NCBI GenBank assembly: GCA_023251695.1
Contig: JAHEYE010000030.1
Location: 2,500 to 26,151 of the forward strand
Origin: Sphingobacteriaceae bacterium
Lineage (GTDB): Bacteria; Bacteroidota; Bacteroidia; B-17B0; Aurantibacillaceae
DNA: 23,652 bases
Direction: 5' to 3'
Program-made: the position numbers and the translations under genes
Notes under the pieces: model-generated
What the model was told of the DNA's origin: nothing
Database searches by the model: none
What the model saw: the letters and a program-made list of their open reading frames with translations, nothing else
In this document: piece by piece, positions 15,238 through 23,639 of the stretch
Numbering within the stretch: position 1 is the stretch's first letter
Layout of the letters: every line of letters begins with the position of its first letter

Positions 15238-17224
15238 AAAGATTATTTTCATATTCATTTTATTTTCTGCCGTGAATTTATTTTCACAGCGGGCAGATTC
15301 TTTATGGGCATTATATAAAAGTCCTAAAAGTCATGATACAACAAAACTCGCCGCGTTGTACGAATTAGCATGGGATTTGTTGTATACGAATCCCGATTCC
15401 ACATTTATTTTAGGTCAGAAGCAATTGGAATTAGCCCGCGAAAAGAAATTAAGAAAACTGGAATCTAAAGCGATGAATACAATTGGTGCTTCATTTCAGG
15501 TGAGAGGAAATTACGTAAAAGCAATTGAATCGTATCAGCAATGCCTTAAGATTATGGAGGAGCTCGGCGATAACAGGGGAATCGCCGCTGCCATGGGTAA
15601 CATTGGGAGTTTGTATATTGATTTAAAAGATTTCAGTAAAGCATTAGGTTATCAGATGCGCTGTTTAAAATTAGTTCAACAAATTGGAAACATTGAGGGC
15701 GTGGCCAGTTCATTAAATAACATCAGTATTATTTATACCGGATTAAGGGATTATGATCAGGCCATCAGTTACGCGGAAAAAAGTCTTGATATGTATGATC
15801 TGTTAAAAGATAATTACGGCATTGCTTCCGCAAATGGTAATATCGGAAATTTATATTTCGAGCGCAACCTGTTCGAAAAAGCATTACCCTATCAGTTAAA
15901 AGCCCTTGCACTCGCCAATAAAGAAGGATATACTTATTTGTCGATTACCACAGGCGCCGAAATCGGTAACACATATCACAAGATGAAAAAAAATGATGTG
16001 GCGCTTAAATACGTTAACGAAGCCGAACGTTTATTAAAAAAAGATCCTGATGCTTCAGCACAAATGGCGGTGTCTTCAGTTTTGTCGGATGTTTATCAGG
16101 CTTTGGGAAATTACAAAGAGGCCTTCAGGAATTATGAAATTACTCAAAGGATAAGAGATAGCTTATTTCGTGGAGATGTACAAAAGGAGTTGACGCAAAA
16201 GGAATTACAAATGGAGTTCGATAAGAAATTAGTGGCGGATAGTTTGAAAAATGCGGACGAGAAAAAAGTAACTGATGCATTGATTCTTGCAAAAAACACA
16301 CAAATTGAAAAAGACAGAATTCAAAAATTTGCCTTGTATGGTGGACTAATATTGTTATTTGTGGGCGGTGGAGTGATGTACAATCGTTTTCGTATCATCC
16401 GGAAACAAAAAGAAATAATCGAATTAAAAAACAAGGAAACCGAAGAGCAGAAAATTATCATTGAAGAAAAACAAAAGGAAATATTATCATCCATTTCTTA
16501 TGCTAAACGTTTGCAGGAAGCAATTTTGCCGCCTATGAGTTTAATAAGGGAAAATCTGCCGGAATCGTTCGTGATATATAAACCAAAGGATATTGTGGCC
16601 GGCGATTTTTATTGGATAGAAGTGGTAAATAGAGATAACATACTTATTGCAGCAGCCGATTGTACGGGTCATGGTGTGCCCGGTGCTATGGTAAGTGTTG
16701 TATGCAGCAACGCTTTAAACCGGACTGTAAAAGAATTTGAGATTACCGATCCGGGTAAAATATTAGATAAAACCAGGGAACTGGTTGTAGAAACTTTTGA
16801 ACGTAGCGAAACTGAAGTGAAAGACGGAATGGATATTTCACTTTGTTTACTCAATAAAAAAACAAAAGTATTGGAGTGGGCAGGTGCTAATAATCCATTG
16901 TGGATTGTGAGGAACGAAAAAATAATAGAATTTAAACCTAACAAGCAAACCATCGGAAAAGTTGATAAACCCTCAAAGTACGAAACACACAAAGTGAAAT
17001 TAGAGAAGGACGATAACATTTATATTTTCACGGATGGTTACGCCGACCAATTCGGCGGACCAAATGGTAAAAAATTTAAACATCATCAATTAGTCGATTT
17101 AATGTGTGCTATCAGCACTTTAACCATTAACGAGCAGAAAGTAAAACTGGAAAAAGAATTTACCGATTGGAAAGGCGATCTCGAGCAGGTGGATGACATT
17201 TGTGTTATTGGTATAAAGATTTAA
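15233..17224 (+). CDS. TPR sensor with SpoIIE/PP2C phosphatase domain, probable ATT start
   Basis: About 663 residues from ATT 15233. The frame before the GTG at 15272 reads KKIIFIFILFSAVNLFSQ, an obvious signal peptide, so the GTG start would lose it. The TPR array covers about residues 78-303 (repeats like AIESYQQCLKIMEELGD, ALGYQMRCLKLVQQIGN and AISYAEKSLDMYDLLKD). A transmembrane helix follows (about 366-384, ALYGGLILLFVGGGVMY), then a coiled coil (about 388-435). The C-terminal SpoIIE-type PP2C domain spans about 445-663, with metal-binding Asp in AGDFYW, ADCTGHGVPGAM, DGMDISLCLL and FTDGYADQFGG. Likely topology: TPRs in the periplasm, phosphatase in the cytosol. It presumably dephosphorylates a serine/threonine-regulated partner, such as an anti-sigma-factor antagonist; none is seen nearby. 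The Rieske gene starts 3 bp after it. Confidence 0.85.
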   Translation: MKKIIFIFILFSAVNLFSQRADSLWALYKSPKSHDTTKLAALYELAWDLLYTNPDSTFILGQKQLELAREKKLRKLESKAMNTIGASFQVRGNYVKAIESYQQCLKIMEELGDNRGIAAAMGNIGSLYIDLKDFSKALGYQMRCLKLVQQIGNIEGVASSLNNISIIYTGLRDYDQAISYAEKSLDMYDLLKDNYGIASANGNIGNLYFERNLFEKALPYQLKALALANKEGYTYLSITTGAEIGNTYHKMKKNDVALKYVNEAERLLKKDPDASAQMAVSSVLSDVYQALGNYKEAFRNYEITQRIRDSLFRGDVQKELTQKELQMEFDKKLVADSLKNADEKKVTDALILAKNTQIEKDRIQKFALYGGLILLFVGGGVMYNRFRIIRKQKEIIELKNKETEEQKIIIEEKQKEILSSISYAKRLQEAILPPMSLIRENLPESFVIYKPKDIVAGDFYWIEVVNRDNILIAAADCTGHGVPGAMVSVVCSNALNRTVKEFEITDPGKILDKTRELVVETFERSETEVKDGMDISLCLLNKKTKVLEWAGANNPLWIVRNEKIIEFKPNKQTIGKVDKPSKYETHKVKLEKDDNIYIFTDGYADQFGGPNGKKFKHHQLVDLMCAISTLTINEQKVKLEKEFTDWKGDLEQVDDICVIGIKI

Positions 17225-17227
17225 AAT

Positions 17228-18313
17228 ATGCCGCGTTTTTTTGTAGATAAAAATATTGCCAAAGCAAAGACCATTGATACGCAGGTTTACAAAAGCCCTG
17301 AATGTTTTGTAGAAGCAAAAGAAAAAATATTTTCAGCTTCCTGGCAATTTATCGGCGATGAAAGCTTAGTAAAAGAAGCGGGCTCTGTTTCCCCTCTGAT
17401 CCTCCTTGAACATTATTTGAACGAGCCACTGGTGCTGACTAAAGACCGCGAAAACAAATTGCATTGTCTGAGTAATGTTTGCACCCACCGCGGTAATTTA
17501 CTAGCCCATGAGAGATGCAAGGTAAAGAACATTGTGTGTAAGTATCATGGCCGGCAATTTGGCTTGGATGGCAAGTTTATATCTATGCCACAATTTAAAG
17601 AAGTGGAAAATTTCCCCTGTGAGGATGATAATCTCCATCAATTACAGCTTTTTAGCTGGGGTAAATTATTGTTTACTTCTTTGAATCCTAAAATACCTGC
17701 TTCTGAATTTTTAGCTGAAATGATGAAACGTATGGATTGGTTTCCTGTTGAGAAACTAAGCTTCCGTAAGGACCTATCAAAAGATTACACTGTAAAAGCA
17801 AACTGGGCCTTGTATTGTGAAAATTATCTCGAAGGTTTTCATATTCCTTTTGTTCATGCAAGTCTGAATGCTGTTCTTGATTTCAGTGAGTATACTACGG
17901 AAGTGTTTAAATATTCGAATTTGCAGATTGGGGTTGCCAAAAAAGGCGAAGCTTGTTTTGATTTGCCAACATCTTCCCCCGATTACGGAAAAAATGTAGC
18001 AGCTTATTATTTTTGGGTATTTCCTAACATGATGTTTAACTTTTATCCATGGGGTTTATCGGTTAATGTGGTTCAGCCGATGAATGTAAGCGAATGCAAG
18101 GTTTCTTTTTATACCTATGTTTCCGATGCAAGTAAACTAAACAGTGGAGCAGGAAATGGTTTGAATGAAGTGGAGCAGGAAGATGAAGAAGTGGTCGAGA
18201 ATGTTCAAAAAGGAATCCGGTCACGTTTCTATAAACACGGCCGTTATTCGGTAACCCAGGAAAAAGGCACGCATCATTTTCATTGCCTGCTCGCAGAATT
18301 TTTTGGTGAATGA
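17228..18313 (+). CDS. Rieske [2Fe-2S] non-heme iron oxygenase, large subunit
   Basis: A 361-residue ring-hydroxylating/demethylating oxygenase alpha subunit. The Rieske cluster ligands are Cys85/His87 in CTHRG and Cys104/His107 in CKYHG. The mononuclear-iron site has His205 and His210 in ENYLEGFHIPFVHASL; the acidic stretch EVEQEDEEVVENVQKG near residue 300 fits the region of the carboxylate ligand. The tail GRYSVTQEKGTHHFHCLLAEFF matches the family. Relatives act on choline, glycine betaine, carnitine or aromatic acids; the substrate here cannot be told. No reductase or ferredoxin gene is visible. The stop overlaps the start of an APC permease (ATGA), so the pair is probably translationally coupled and the permease may supply the substrate. 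The phosphatase gene ends 3 bases upstream. Confidence 0.9.
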   Translation: MPRFFVDKNIAKAKTIDTQVYKSPECFVEAKEKIFSASWQFIGDESLVKEAGSVSPLILLEHYLNEPLVLTKDRENKLHCLSNVCTHRGNLLAHERCKVKNIVCKYHGRQFGLDGKFISMPQFKEVENFPCEDDNLHQLQLFSWGKLLFTSLNPKIPASEFLAEMMKRMDWFPVEKLSFRKDLSKDYTVKANWALYCENYLEGFHIPFVHASLNAVLDFSEYTTEVFKYSNLQIGVAKKGEACFDLPTSSPDYGKNVAAYYFWVFPNMMFNFYPWGLSVNVVQPMNVSECKVSFYTYVSDASKLNSGAGNGLNEVEQEDEEVVENVQKGIRSRFYKHGRYSVTQEKGTHHFHCLLAEFFGE

Positions 18314-19722
18314 GCGGTTTTACACGCACACTTGGTTTAAAGGCAACAATTGCTATTGTCATAGGAGGCGTTATAGGCTCGGGCATTTTCATGAAGCCAG
18401 CTTTAATGGCTTCACAACTTGGTTCCCCATTATTGTTATTGAGTGTTTGGTTAGTTGCAGGATTGGTAAGCATGTTTGGTGCCTTATCAAATTGCGAGCT
18501 TGCTACTTTATTTCCGGAAACGGGCGGGCCATTTGTCTTCTTTAAAAAAATCTACGGAAATGTTTTTGCATTTACTTATGCGTGGGCAGCTTTTGCCGTT
18601 GTTAATACAGCCGGAAATGCTTCCATTGCTTATGTCTGCTCACAATACACAAATTATTTTATTGAGTTACCAAGATTTTCAAATGAAACCGAACATTTAC
18701 TTCGGTTAAATATTCCCGCTATCGGAACTATTTTGCCTTTAGAAAATTTTGGTGTAAAAACAATGACTGTTATTTTAGTTTGGGTATTAAGCGTTATTAA
18801 TTGCAGAAGCGTAAAACATGGCGCGGCTTTACAAAGTATTCTTACTTTATTAAAAGCAGTAGCAATTGTATTATTAATCGGCGGAATATTTTTTTCTTCA
18901 AAAGGTTCAGTCCATAATATGGTTTCAAATGCGCAAGGGATGCCTTCCGGTTGGGCTTTAATTGGTGCTTATATGGCAGCCATCTCGGGGGCGTTTTGGG
19001 CTTATGATGGTTGGAATAATATTACGTTTGTCGCCGGGGAAATTAAAGAGCCTCAAAGAAATATTCCGAAAGCTTTATTCAGTGGTTTGTTTTTTTGCAT
19101 TGCTGTTTATACACTAATTAATCTCGCTTATATATATGCTTTACCCATTGAAGCAATGGCAAATTCTTCATTTGTTGCTTCAGATGCAGCTTCCATTTCG
19201 TGGGGACCAATTGGCGCCGGTATAATTGCATTGCTGGTTATTCTTTCAACTTTAGGTGCAGCCAACGCAAACGTATTGGCAACTGCACGTACAACCTATG
19301 CGATGGGTGAAGACAATAAATGGTTTTCAAATGCGGCAAAAATTCATCCTAAAGTTAATACACCCTCAAATGCTTTAATTTTTAATGGCGTTTGGAGCAG
19401 TGTTTTAATTTTCAGTGGTTCGTTCGATATGTTAACGGATATGCTGGTATTCGTCACCTGGTTTTTTTATGGAATGAGTACATTAGGAGTTATTATTTTA
19501 CGGTTTAAAATGAAAGACGCGGATCGTCCTTATAAAGTTTGGCTGTATCCTGTTGTTCCCGTAATATTTTTAGCTTTTGTAACTTTCTTTTTATGCACAA
19601 CTGTTTATACGGATGTAACGAATTACAACAATGGCTCAAACCTTTTAATCAATTCTGTCTTGGGAATTGTAATTACTTTAATAGGAATTCCTGTTTATTA
19701 TATGTCGAGAAAGGGAAAATAA
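18310..19722 (+). CDS. APC-family amino acid/amine permease
   Basis: A 470-residue membrane transporter of about 12 helices. The first helix carries the APC signature IAIVIGGVIGSGIFMKP, followed by ELATLFPETGGPFVFFKKIYG. Further signature pieces are FWAYDGWNNITFVAGEIKEPQRNIPKAL, NANVLATARTTYAMGED and DRPYKVWLYPVVPVIF. Its ATG overlaps the Rieske oxygenase stop, indicating coupled translation. Substrate unknown; amino acids or quaternary amines are typical for the family and would fit a Rieske demethylase, but this is inference. Its end is followed by 55 AT-rich bases without an obvious terminator before the hydrolase gene. Confidence 0.9.
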   Translation: MSGFTRTLGLKATIAIVIGGVIGSGIFMKPALMASQLGSPLLLLSVWLVAGLVSMFGALSNCELATLFPETGGPFVFFKKIYGNVFAFTYAWAAFAVVNTAGNASIAYVCSQYTNYFIELPRFSNETEHLLRLNIPAIGTILPLENFGVKTMTVILVWVLSVINCRSVKHGAALQSILTLLKAVAIVLLIGGIFFSSKGSVHNMVSNAQGMPSGWALIGAYMAAISGAFWAYDGWNNITFVAGEIKEPQRNIPKALFSGLFFCIAVYTLINLAYIYALPIEAMANSSFVASDAASISWGPIGAGIIALLVILSTLGAANANVLATARTTYAMGEDNKWFSNAAKIHPKVNTPSNALIFNGVWSSVLIFSGSFDMLTDMLVFVTWFFYGMSTLGVIILRFKMKDADRPYKVWLYPVVPVIFLAFVTFFLCTTVYTDVTNYNNGSNLLINSVLGIVITLIGIPVYYMSRKGK

Positions 19723-19777
19723 TTTTTATGCATTTAACTTTAAATATTAATTATATCTTTATTACAAAATAAAAAAT

Positions 19778-21250
19778 ATGGCAAAGCGGATAATAGTATT
19801 AGTTCATGGCTGGAGTGTGCATAACACGGATTCTTATGGTGGTTTAGCCCAACGTTTGGAAAATGAAACAGTAAAAGATCCTAGCCTCGAATTAGAGGTG
19901 AAACAAATTTGGCTCGGAAAATACATCAGTTTTAAAGATGAAGTACGTGTTGACGATATTTCCAAAGCCTTTGAGATTGCTTTAAAGGAAGTAGTAAAGC
20001 AGGGCACAAAATGTATTGCCATAACACATTCAACAGGCGGCCCGGTTATCAGAAACTGGATAGAGAAATTTTATACACATAACAATAAATTAACGGATTG
20101 TCCGCTAACTCATTTAATTATGTTAGCACCTGCTAATTTTGGTTCGGCATTGGCGCAACTGGGTAAATCAAGAGTATCGCGTTTAAAATCCTGGTTCGAG
20201 GATGTAGAGCCCGGACAAGGTGTTTTAGATTGGCTTGAATTGGGAAGCAGTGATGCCTGGAAATTAAATATGAATTGGGTAGCAGGCTCTGAAGAATTCA
20301 TGAAAGCAGGGAATATCTTTCCATTTGTAATTACCGGACAAACCATTGACAGGAGTGTTTATGATCATGTAAATCCCTATACAGGTGAGTTGGGTTCTGA
20401 TGGGGTAGTGCGTGCAGCTTCGGCTAATTTGAATTGCAATTATATCAGACTTGAACAGCAGCAGCCAAAAGGAAATGAAGCTGAGGTCACGTTTGTTATT
20501 AAGGAACAAAAATCTTCTTCAGAAACAGCTTTTTTGATCGTACGGGATAAAGCTCATTCGGGGGACAAGATAGGTGTGATGCGTAGTATTAAAGCAAATA
20601 ATGAAGCACACGAAACACTTACTGGAATCTTACAGTGTATTAAAGTTAGTAGCAGCGGTGATTATAAAAAAGTCTGTGATGATTTTACCAAACAAACCAT
20701 CGTTGCACAAAATGATCCCGAAGAGCAGATCGAAGTCGATTTGAAATTTTTATTACCGGATAAATCTTTTATTACCGATCCTAAAAGCATGTTGATCGTA
20801 AAAATTACAGACGATGAGGGAAGGGATATTGGCGATTGCGATATTGTGTTCACGGGTCCGGAAAACGATCCCGATAAATTACCGAAGGGATTTTTATCAG
20901 ACCGACAGAGGAATTCTATCAGTACGGGAATAGTTACCTTCTTCTTTAACTATACGGCAATGGCCGGTGGTCCTGAAATTAAGTATAAAGACAAAGTTTT
21001 AAGAGATAAAAAAGCAGGAGCAGGGCATTTGGGTTTGTTAATCGACCCTCATAATAATTCGGGCTTTGCACATTACATTAAGGGAAGGATAAATGCTTCG
21101 GCGGATCAGGTGGCAGGTATTTTAAAACCAAATCAAACTACATTGATGGAAATTGTGATGAAACGTGTGGTACATGAGGGCACATTCAGAATTACGCAAA
21201 ACCGGAGTGCTGAAGAATTTAAGGATGCGGATAAGGGAAAAATTATTTAA
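19778..21250 (+). CDS. Lipase-like alpha/beta hydrolase with unrecognised C-terminal domain
   Basis: A 490-residue cytosolic-looking protein without a signal peptide. Residues 1-265 form an alpha/beta hydrolase: IIVLVHGW at 5-12 (oxyanion-hole HGW), a long-loop nucleophile motif THSTGG with Ser85, Asp208 in GSDGVV, and His260 in AHSG, giving a plausible Ser/Asp/His triad. LIMLAPANFGSALAQLGKSRVSRL is highly patterned and recalls phospholipase-type enzymes. Residues about 270-490 form a second beta-rich domain (LKFLLPDKS, KSMLIVKITDDEGRDIGDCDI, STGIVTFFFNYTAM, TLMEIVMKRVVHEGTFRI) that I do not recognise. Some two-domain hydrolases of this look are secreted effectors in proteobacteria, but no secretion or immunity gene is visible here. 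The stop abuts the opposing transglutaminase gene stop (TAATTA). Confidence 0.75.
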   Translation: MAKRIIVLVHGWSVHNTDSYGGLAQRLENETVKDPSLELEVKQIWLGKYISFKDEVRVDDISKAFEIALKEVVKQGTKCIAITHSTGGPVIRNWIEKFYTHNNKLTDCPLTHLIMLAPANFGSALAQLGKSRVSRLKSWFEDVEPGQGVLDWLELGSSDAWKLNMNWVAGSEEFMKAGNIFPFVITGQTIDRSVYDHVNPYTGELGSDGVVRAASANLNCNYIRLEQQQPKGNEAEVTFVIKEQKSSSETAFLIVRDKAHSGDKIGVMRSIKANNEAHETLTGILQCIKVSSSGDYKKVCDDFTKQTIVAQNDPEEQIEVDLKFLLPDKSFITDPKSMLIVKITDDEGRDIGDCDIVFTGPENDPDKLPKGFLSDRQRNSISTGIVTFFFNYTAMAGGPEIKYKDKVLRDKKAGAGHLGLLIDPHNNSGFAHYIKGRINASADQVAGILKPNQTTLMEIVMKRVVHEGTFRITQNRSAEEFKDADKGKII

Positions 21251-22378
21251 TTATTTCCCTCCAATATTTTTTATGTAGGTGTTAATGGAATCGATAGTGC
21301 TTTTTATGCTTTTTAAATTAGAATTGGCATTGGTGAGCATTTCCAGAAAAATTTTTTCATATTCGGCGGTATATGCTTTCTTGGGTTTCAGAAAATCTAT
21401 TGCCTTTATCAAATCCTGCTTCGGAATCTCCAGCAGTTGTTTAGCTTTTTTACATATCGCTGCATTGGGATGTTTGCCCATTTTTTGGTTCTGAAAGTTC
21501 AAAAATTTATTGTAATGTACTGAAGCTACCAATAAGTAATCTGAAGCGGTGTTATTTACATAAACATCAAGGTCACGCATGAAAGTATTATTTTCCCGAT
21601 CATACAGGTGTGAATGTAAGGCGTCTATGTATTTTTGTTCCGTATTTGTCAGTTTAATATACTTGACAATGGAGTCTTTATAATTGAGATTAGACTCAGA
21701 TAAACTGTCTTTTGAATCAAAAAATTGATTTTTAGATACTGGTCTTATGAGTAATTGCCACATAGGATCTAATGGCAAATGGTCTTTAATGAATTCTTCT
21801 GGCTTAGAAAAGAAGTACTTATCAGAAAAGCGACTAACGTATTGATTCATGGAATTTACAAATCCCCCTGACCAAGTTACGTCAATTAATTTCCAATTAC
21901 TATCAGCTCTAACAACGTTCCAAGCGTGAAGTATATCGGTATTTACTTCACCATCCGGAAGTTTGCTGTATCCTCCAACCAGATATGATTGAATAGATGA
22001 AGCTTTACAGAATTTATTAAGTAAGGTAGAAAAACCTTCACATACAGCTTTTCTTTTTGCAAAAACTGTATCCGCAGTTTGCGATGTGCCTGAAGTTGCT
22101 TTCACATTCATTTTGGAAAGACTTATTATATTACTAAGATGTTCAACATCGTAATTAATATTAGTAGCTGTCCAGCTATAATACGCTCTTATTTTATCTT
22201 CTTCAGAAAAAAAATGTTTTTCAACGAAAGAGACTATAGAATCAAAGGGTGGATTTTTACCCTTACTAAAAGCATAAATCTTATTGTCTATAGTGTTATA
22301 GTAATCAACTTTTGTTAACTGACAGAAGCAATCGTTTCCGTATAAATACGCTAACATTATGAACGTAAAGATTCTCAA
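21251..22378 (-). CDS. Secreted transglutaminase-fold protein
   Basis: A 375-residue exported protein starting at TTG 22378, two bases after the DUF3820 stop. The next ATG (22357) would leave only about 13 residues before the mature part and cut the signal peptide (LRIFTFIMLAYLYGNDCFCQ). The transglutaminase-like core has the full triad: Cys113 in KAVCEGFSTLL, His151 in LHAWNVV and Asp166 in LIDVTW, with RAYYSWTATNINYD at about 64-77 as in the family. Residues about 190-375 form a helical tail without a recognised domain. The fold is used by cysteine proteases, peptide N-glycanases and cross-linkers; the substrate is unknown. It is the third gene of the ChbG-DUF3820 run and converges on the hydrolase gene with no spacer. 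Confidence 0.8.
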   Translation of the reverse strand: MRIFTFIMLAYLYGNDCFCQLTKVDYYNTIDNKIYAFSKGKNPPFDSIVSFVEKHFFSEEDKIRAYYSWTATNINYDVEHLSNIISLSKMNVKATSGTSQTADTVFAKRKAVCEGFSTLLNKFCKASSIQSYLVGGYSKLPDGEVNTDILHAWNVVRADSNWKLIDVTWSGGFVNSMNQYVSRFSDKYFFSKPEEFIKDHLPLDPMWQLLIRPVSKNQFFDSKDSLSESNLNYKDSIVKYIKLTNTEQKYIDALHSHLYDRENNTFMRDLDVYVNNTASDYLLVASVHYNKFLNFQNQKMGKHPNAAICKKAKQLLEIPKQDLIKAIDFLKPKKAYTAEYEKIFLEMLTNANSNLKSIKSTIDSINTYIKNIGGK

Positions 22379-22380
22379 GT

Positions 22381-22602
22381 TTAACCGTTTTTTAAGGGTT
22401 GTAACAAATGTTCCAGCCCATTTAGTTTTATTTCGTACATGGTTTGTAATTGCAGACCTAATTTTCCCTTTGGGAAACCTTTACGGTTAAACCATTCCAG
22501 GTAACTAACGGGTAAATTACAAATAAGGCAGCCTTTATATCTCCCGAATGGCATTTCTATTTTTACCAGATCAAGAAGTAATCCGGGTTGAGCCTCCATC
22601 AT
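22381..22602 (-). CDS. DUF3820 family small protein
   Basis: A 73-residue protein with the family's full pattern: VKIEMPFGRYKGCLICNLPVSYLEWFNRKGFPKGKLGLQL and MYEIKLNGLEHLLQPL. DUF3820 proteins are short, cytosolic and of uncertain biochemical role. The ATG at 22602 overlaps the deacetylase stop (ATGA-type) and is preceded by GGAGG about 7 bases upstream, an unusually good ribosome-binding site for this phylum. A second ATG follows directly at 22599. Probable coupled operon with ChbG and the transglutaminase-fold gene. Confidence 0.85.
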   Translation of the reverse strand: MMEAQPGLLLDLVKIEMPFGRYKGCLICNLPVSYLEWFNRKGFPKGKLGLQLQTMYEIKLNGLEHLLQPLKNG

Positions 22603-23591
22603 AATGCAACCTCCGAGAAATAAATCTTTTTAAGATTATAATTATTAATTTTAGCATCAATATTAGTGCCGTTAAGAACATCAAATTCTTTTGTGCGGTT
22701 AAGGAAATAACCTCTATCAATACCATGTGGCATATCCAGTTCAGCAATTGTTTTTTCGAGATTTTCCACCGGACTGTCAGGCTGGCCAAGGTGAAACATG
22801 AATTCTGCGGAGTAATTTTTCTTGCTTAATTCAGAAAACAATGCATCCAGGTTTTCCCCAAAAGGCAAACCGTAAAAAGTGTCGGCTAAAAAGTGAGGGA
22901 AATTAATAATTAACGCATGAGCATGTTCTTCTCTTAATTTTAATTGCTTATTAGTGAGATCGCCTAATTTTTTCCAAAGGCCAAGCTCTATTCCTTGTTT
23001 AATAGTCGGGACCAATAATTTTCCGTTTTTCCACACCTTCATATCACTTTTTAACCAGCTCCACGGACTGCGTATTGGTAATTTGTGATTTAATTTCGGG
23101 CTTTTAAATGCTGCAATGGTTTGGATATAATGCTCAAAGAAATCAACATCCAAATATGAAATACCATGATGATTCGTAACATGATCTATGGGAACTTCGC
23201 CAAGCCATTCGTTCAATAAATTCAGTTGCGCATTTAGTTCCTGCTCCAGATGATTAAGTTCTATCGTATTAAACGGATAATTTTTCGCTTCGTAGAATTC
23301 GAATTTACCGTCTGGTGTTTTTTTATTGTCCACTAAAGTTGATTTTCCGGTGATGGCCCCTCCGGAAGTTAAGCTGAAATGAAGTCCGATGTTAAACGTA
23401 TAGAAGCCTGAATTTTTTTCCTTCAGCTCTTCCCTTAGTTCAAGAAGCGTTTGCATTCTCGACTTTGAAGTAGGGTGGGTAACAAAAGCGGTTACCGTAT
23501 TTATTTTTCCTTCCCGTAACGCGCGGACGATTCCATTATCGATAAAATCGCAGGCCCCATAGTCGTCAGCAGTTAAAATTAAACTTCCCAT
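22599..23591 (-). CDS. ChbG/YdjC-family carbohydrate deacetylase
   Basis: A 330-residue enzyme of the YdjC/ChbG family, which removes acetyl groups from N-acetylated sugars such as chitooligosaccharides. The start carries the metal and catalytic motif LTADDYGACDFIDNGI (Asp9/Asp10). Further motifs are NIGLHFSLT (His71), DHVTNHHG (His141/142) and EFMFHLGQPD near residue 265. It starts at ATG 23591, 17 bases from a minus-strand terminator that ends a gene beyond the right edge, so it probably has its own promoter in that short gap. Its stop overlaps the DUF3820 start. The actual sugar substrate is unknown. Confidence 0.9.
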   Translation of the reverse strand: MGSLILTADDYGACDFIDNGIVRALREGKINTVTAFVTHPTSKSRMQTLLELREELKEKNSGFYTFNIGLHFSLTSGGAITGKSTLVDNKKTPDGKFEFYEAKNYPFNTIELNHLEQELNAQLNLLNEWLGEVPIDHVTNHHGISYLDVDFFEHYIQTIAAFKSPKLNHKLPIRSPWSWLKSDMKVWKNGKLLVPTIKQGIELGLWKKLGDLTNKQLKLREEHAHALIINFPHFLADTFYGLPFGENLDALFSELSKKNYSAEFMFHLGQPDSPVENLEKTIAELDMPHGIDRGYFLNRTKEFDVLNGTNIDAKINNYNLKKIYFSEVAL

Positions 23592-23608
23592 CGGATTAAA
23601 TTTGTTTT

Positions 23609-23639
23609 AAAAAAAATCGGGCCACATAAAGTGGCCCGA
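23609..23639 (-). terminator. Intrinsic terminator of a gene beyond the right edge
   Basis: The perfect 9-bp stem TCGGGCCAC (23617-23625) and GTGGCCCGA (23631-23639) has a 5-base loop. On the minus strand it is followed by T8 (A-run 23609-23616). It should end a minus-strand gene lying right of the window, just before the deacetylase gene. Confidence 0.85.

Noticed and set aside
19778..21250. Type VI secretion lipase effector with immunity gene
   Set aside because: No secretion, adaptor or immunity gene lies nearby; the neighbouring gene is convergent and has a transglutaminase fold with a signal peptide.
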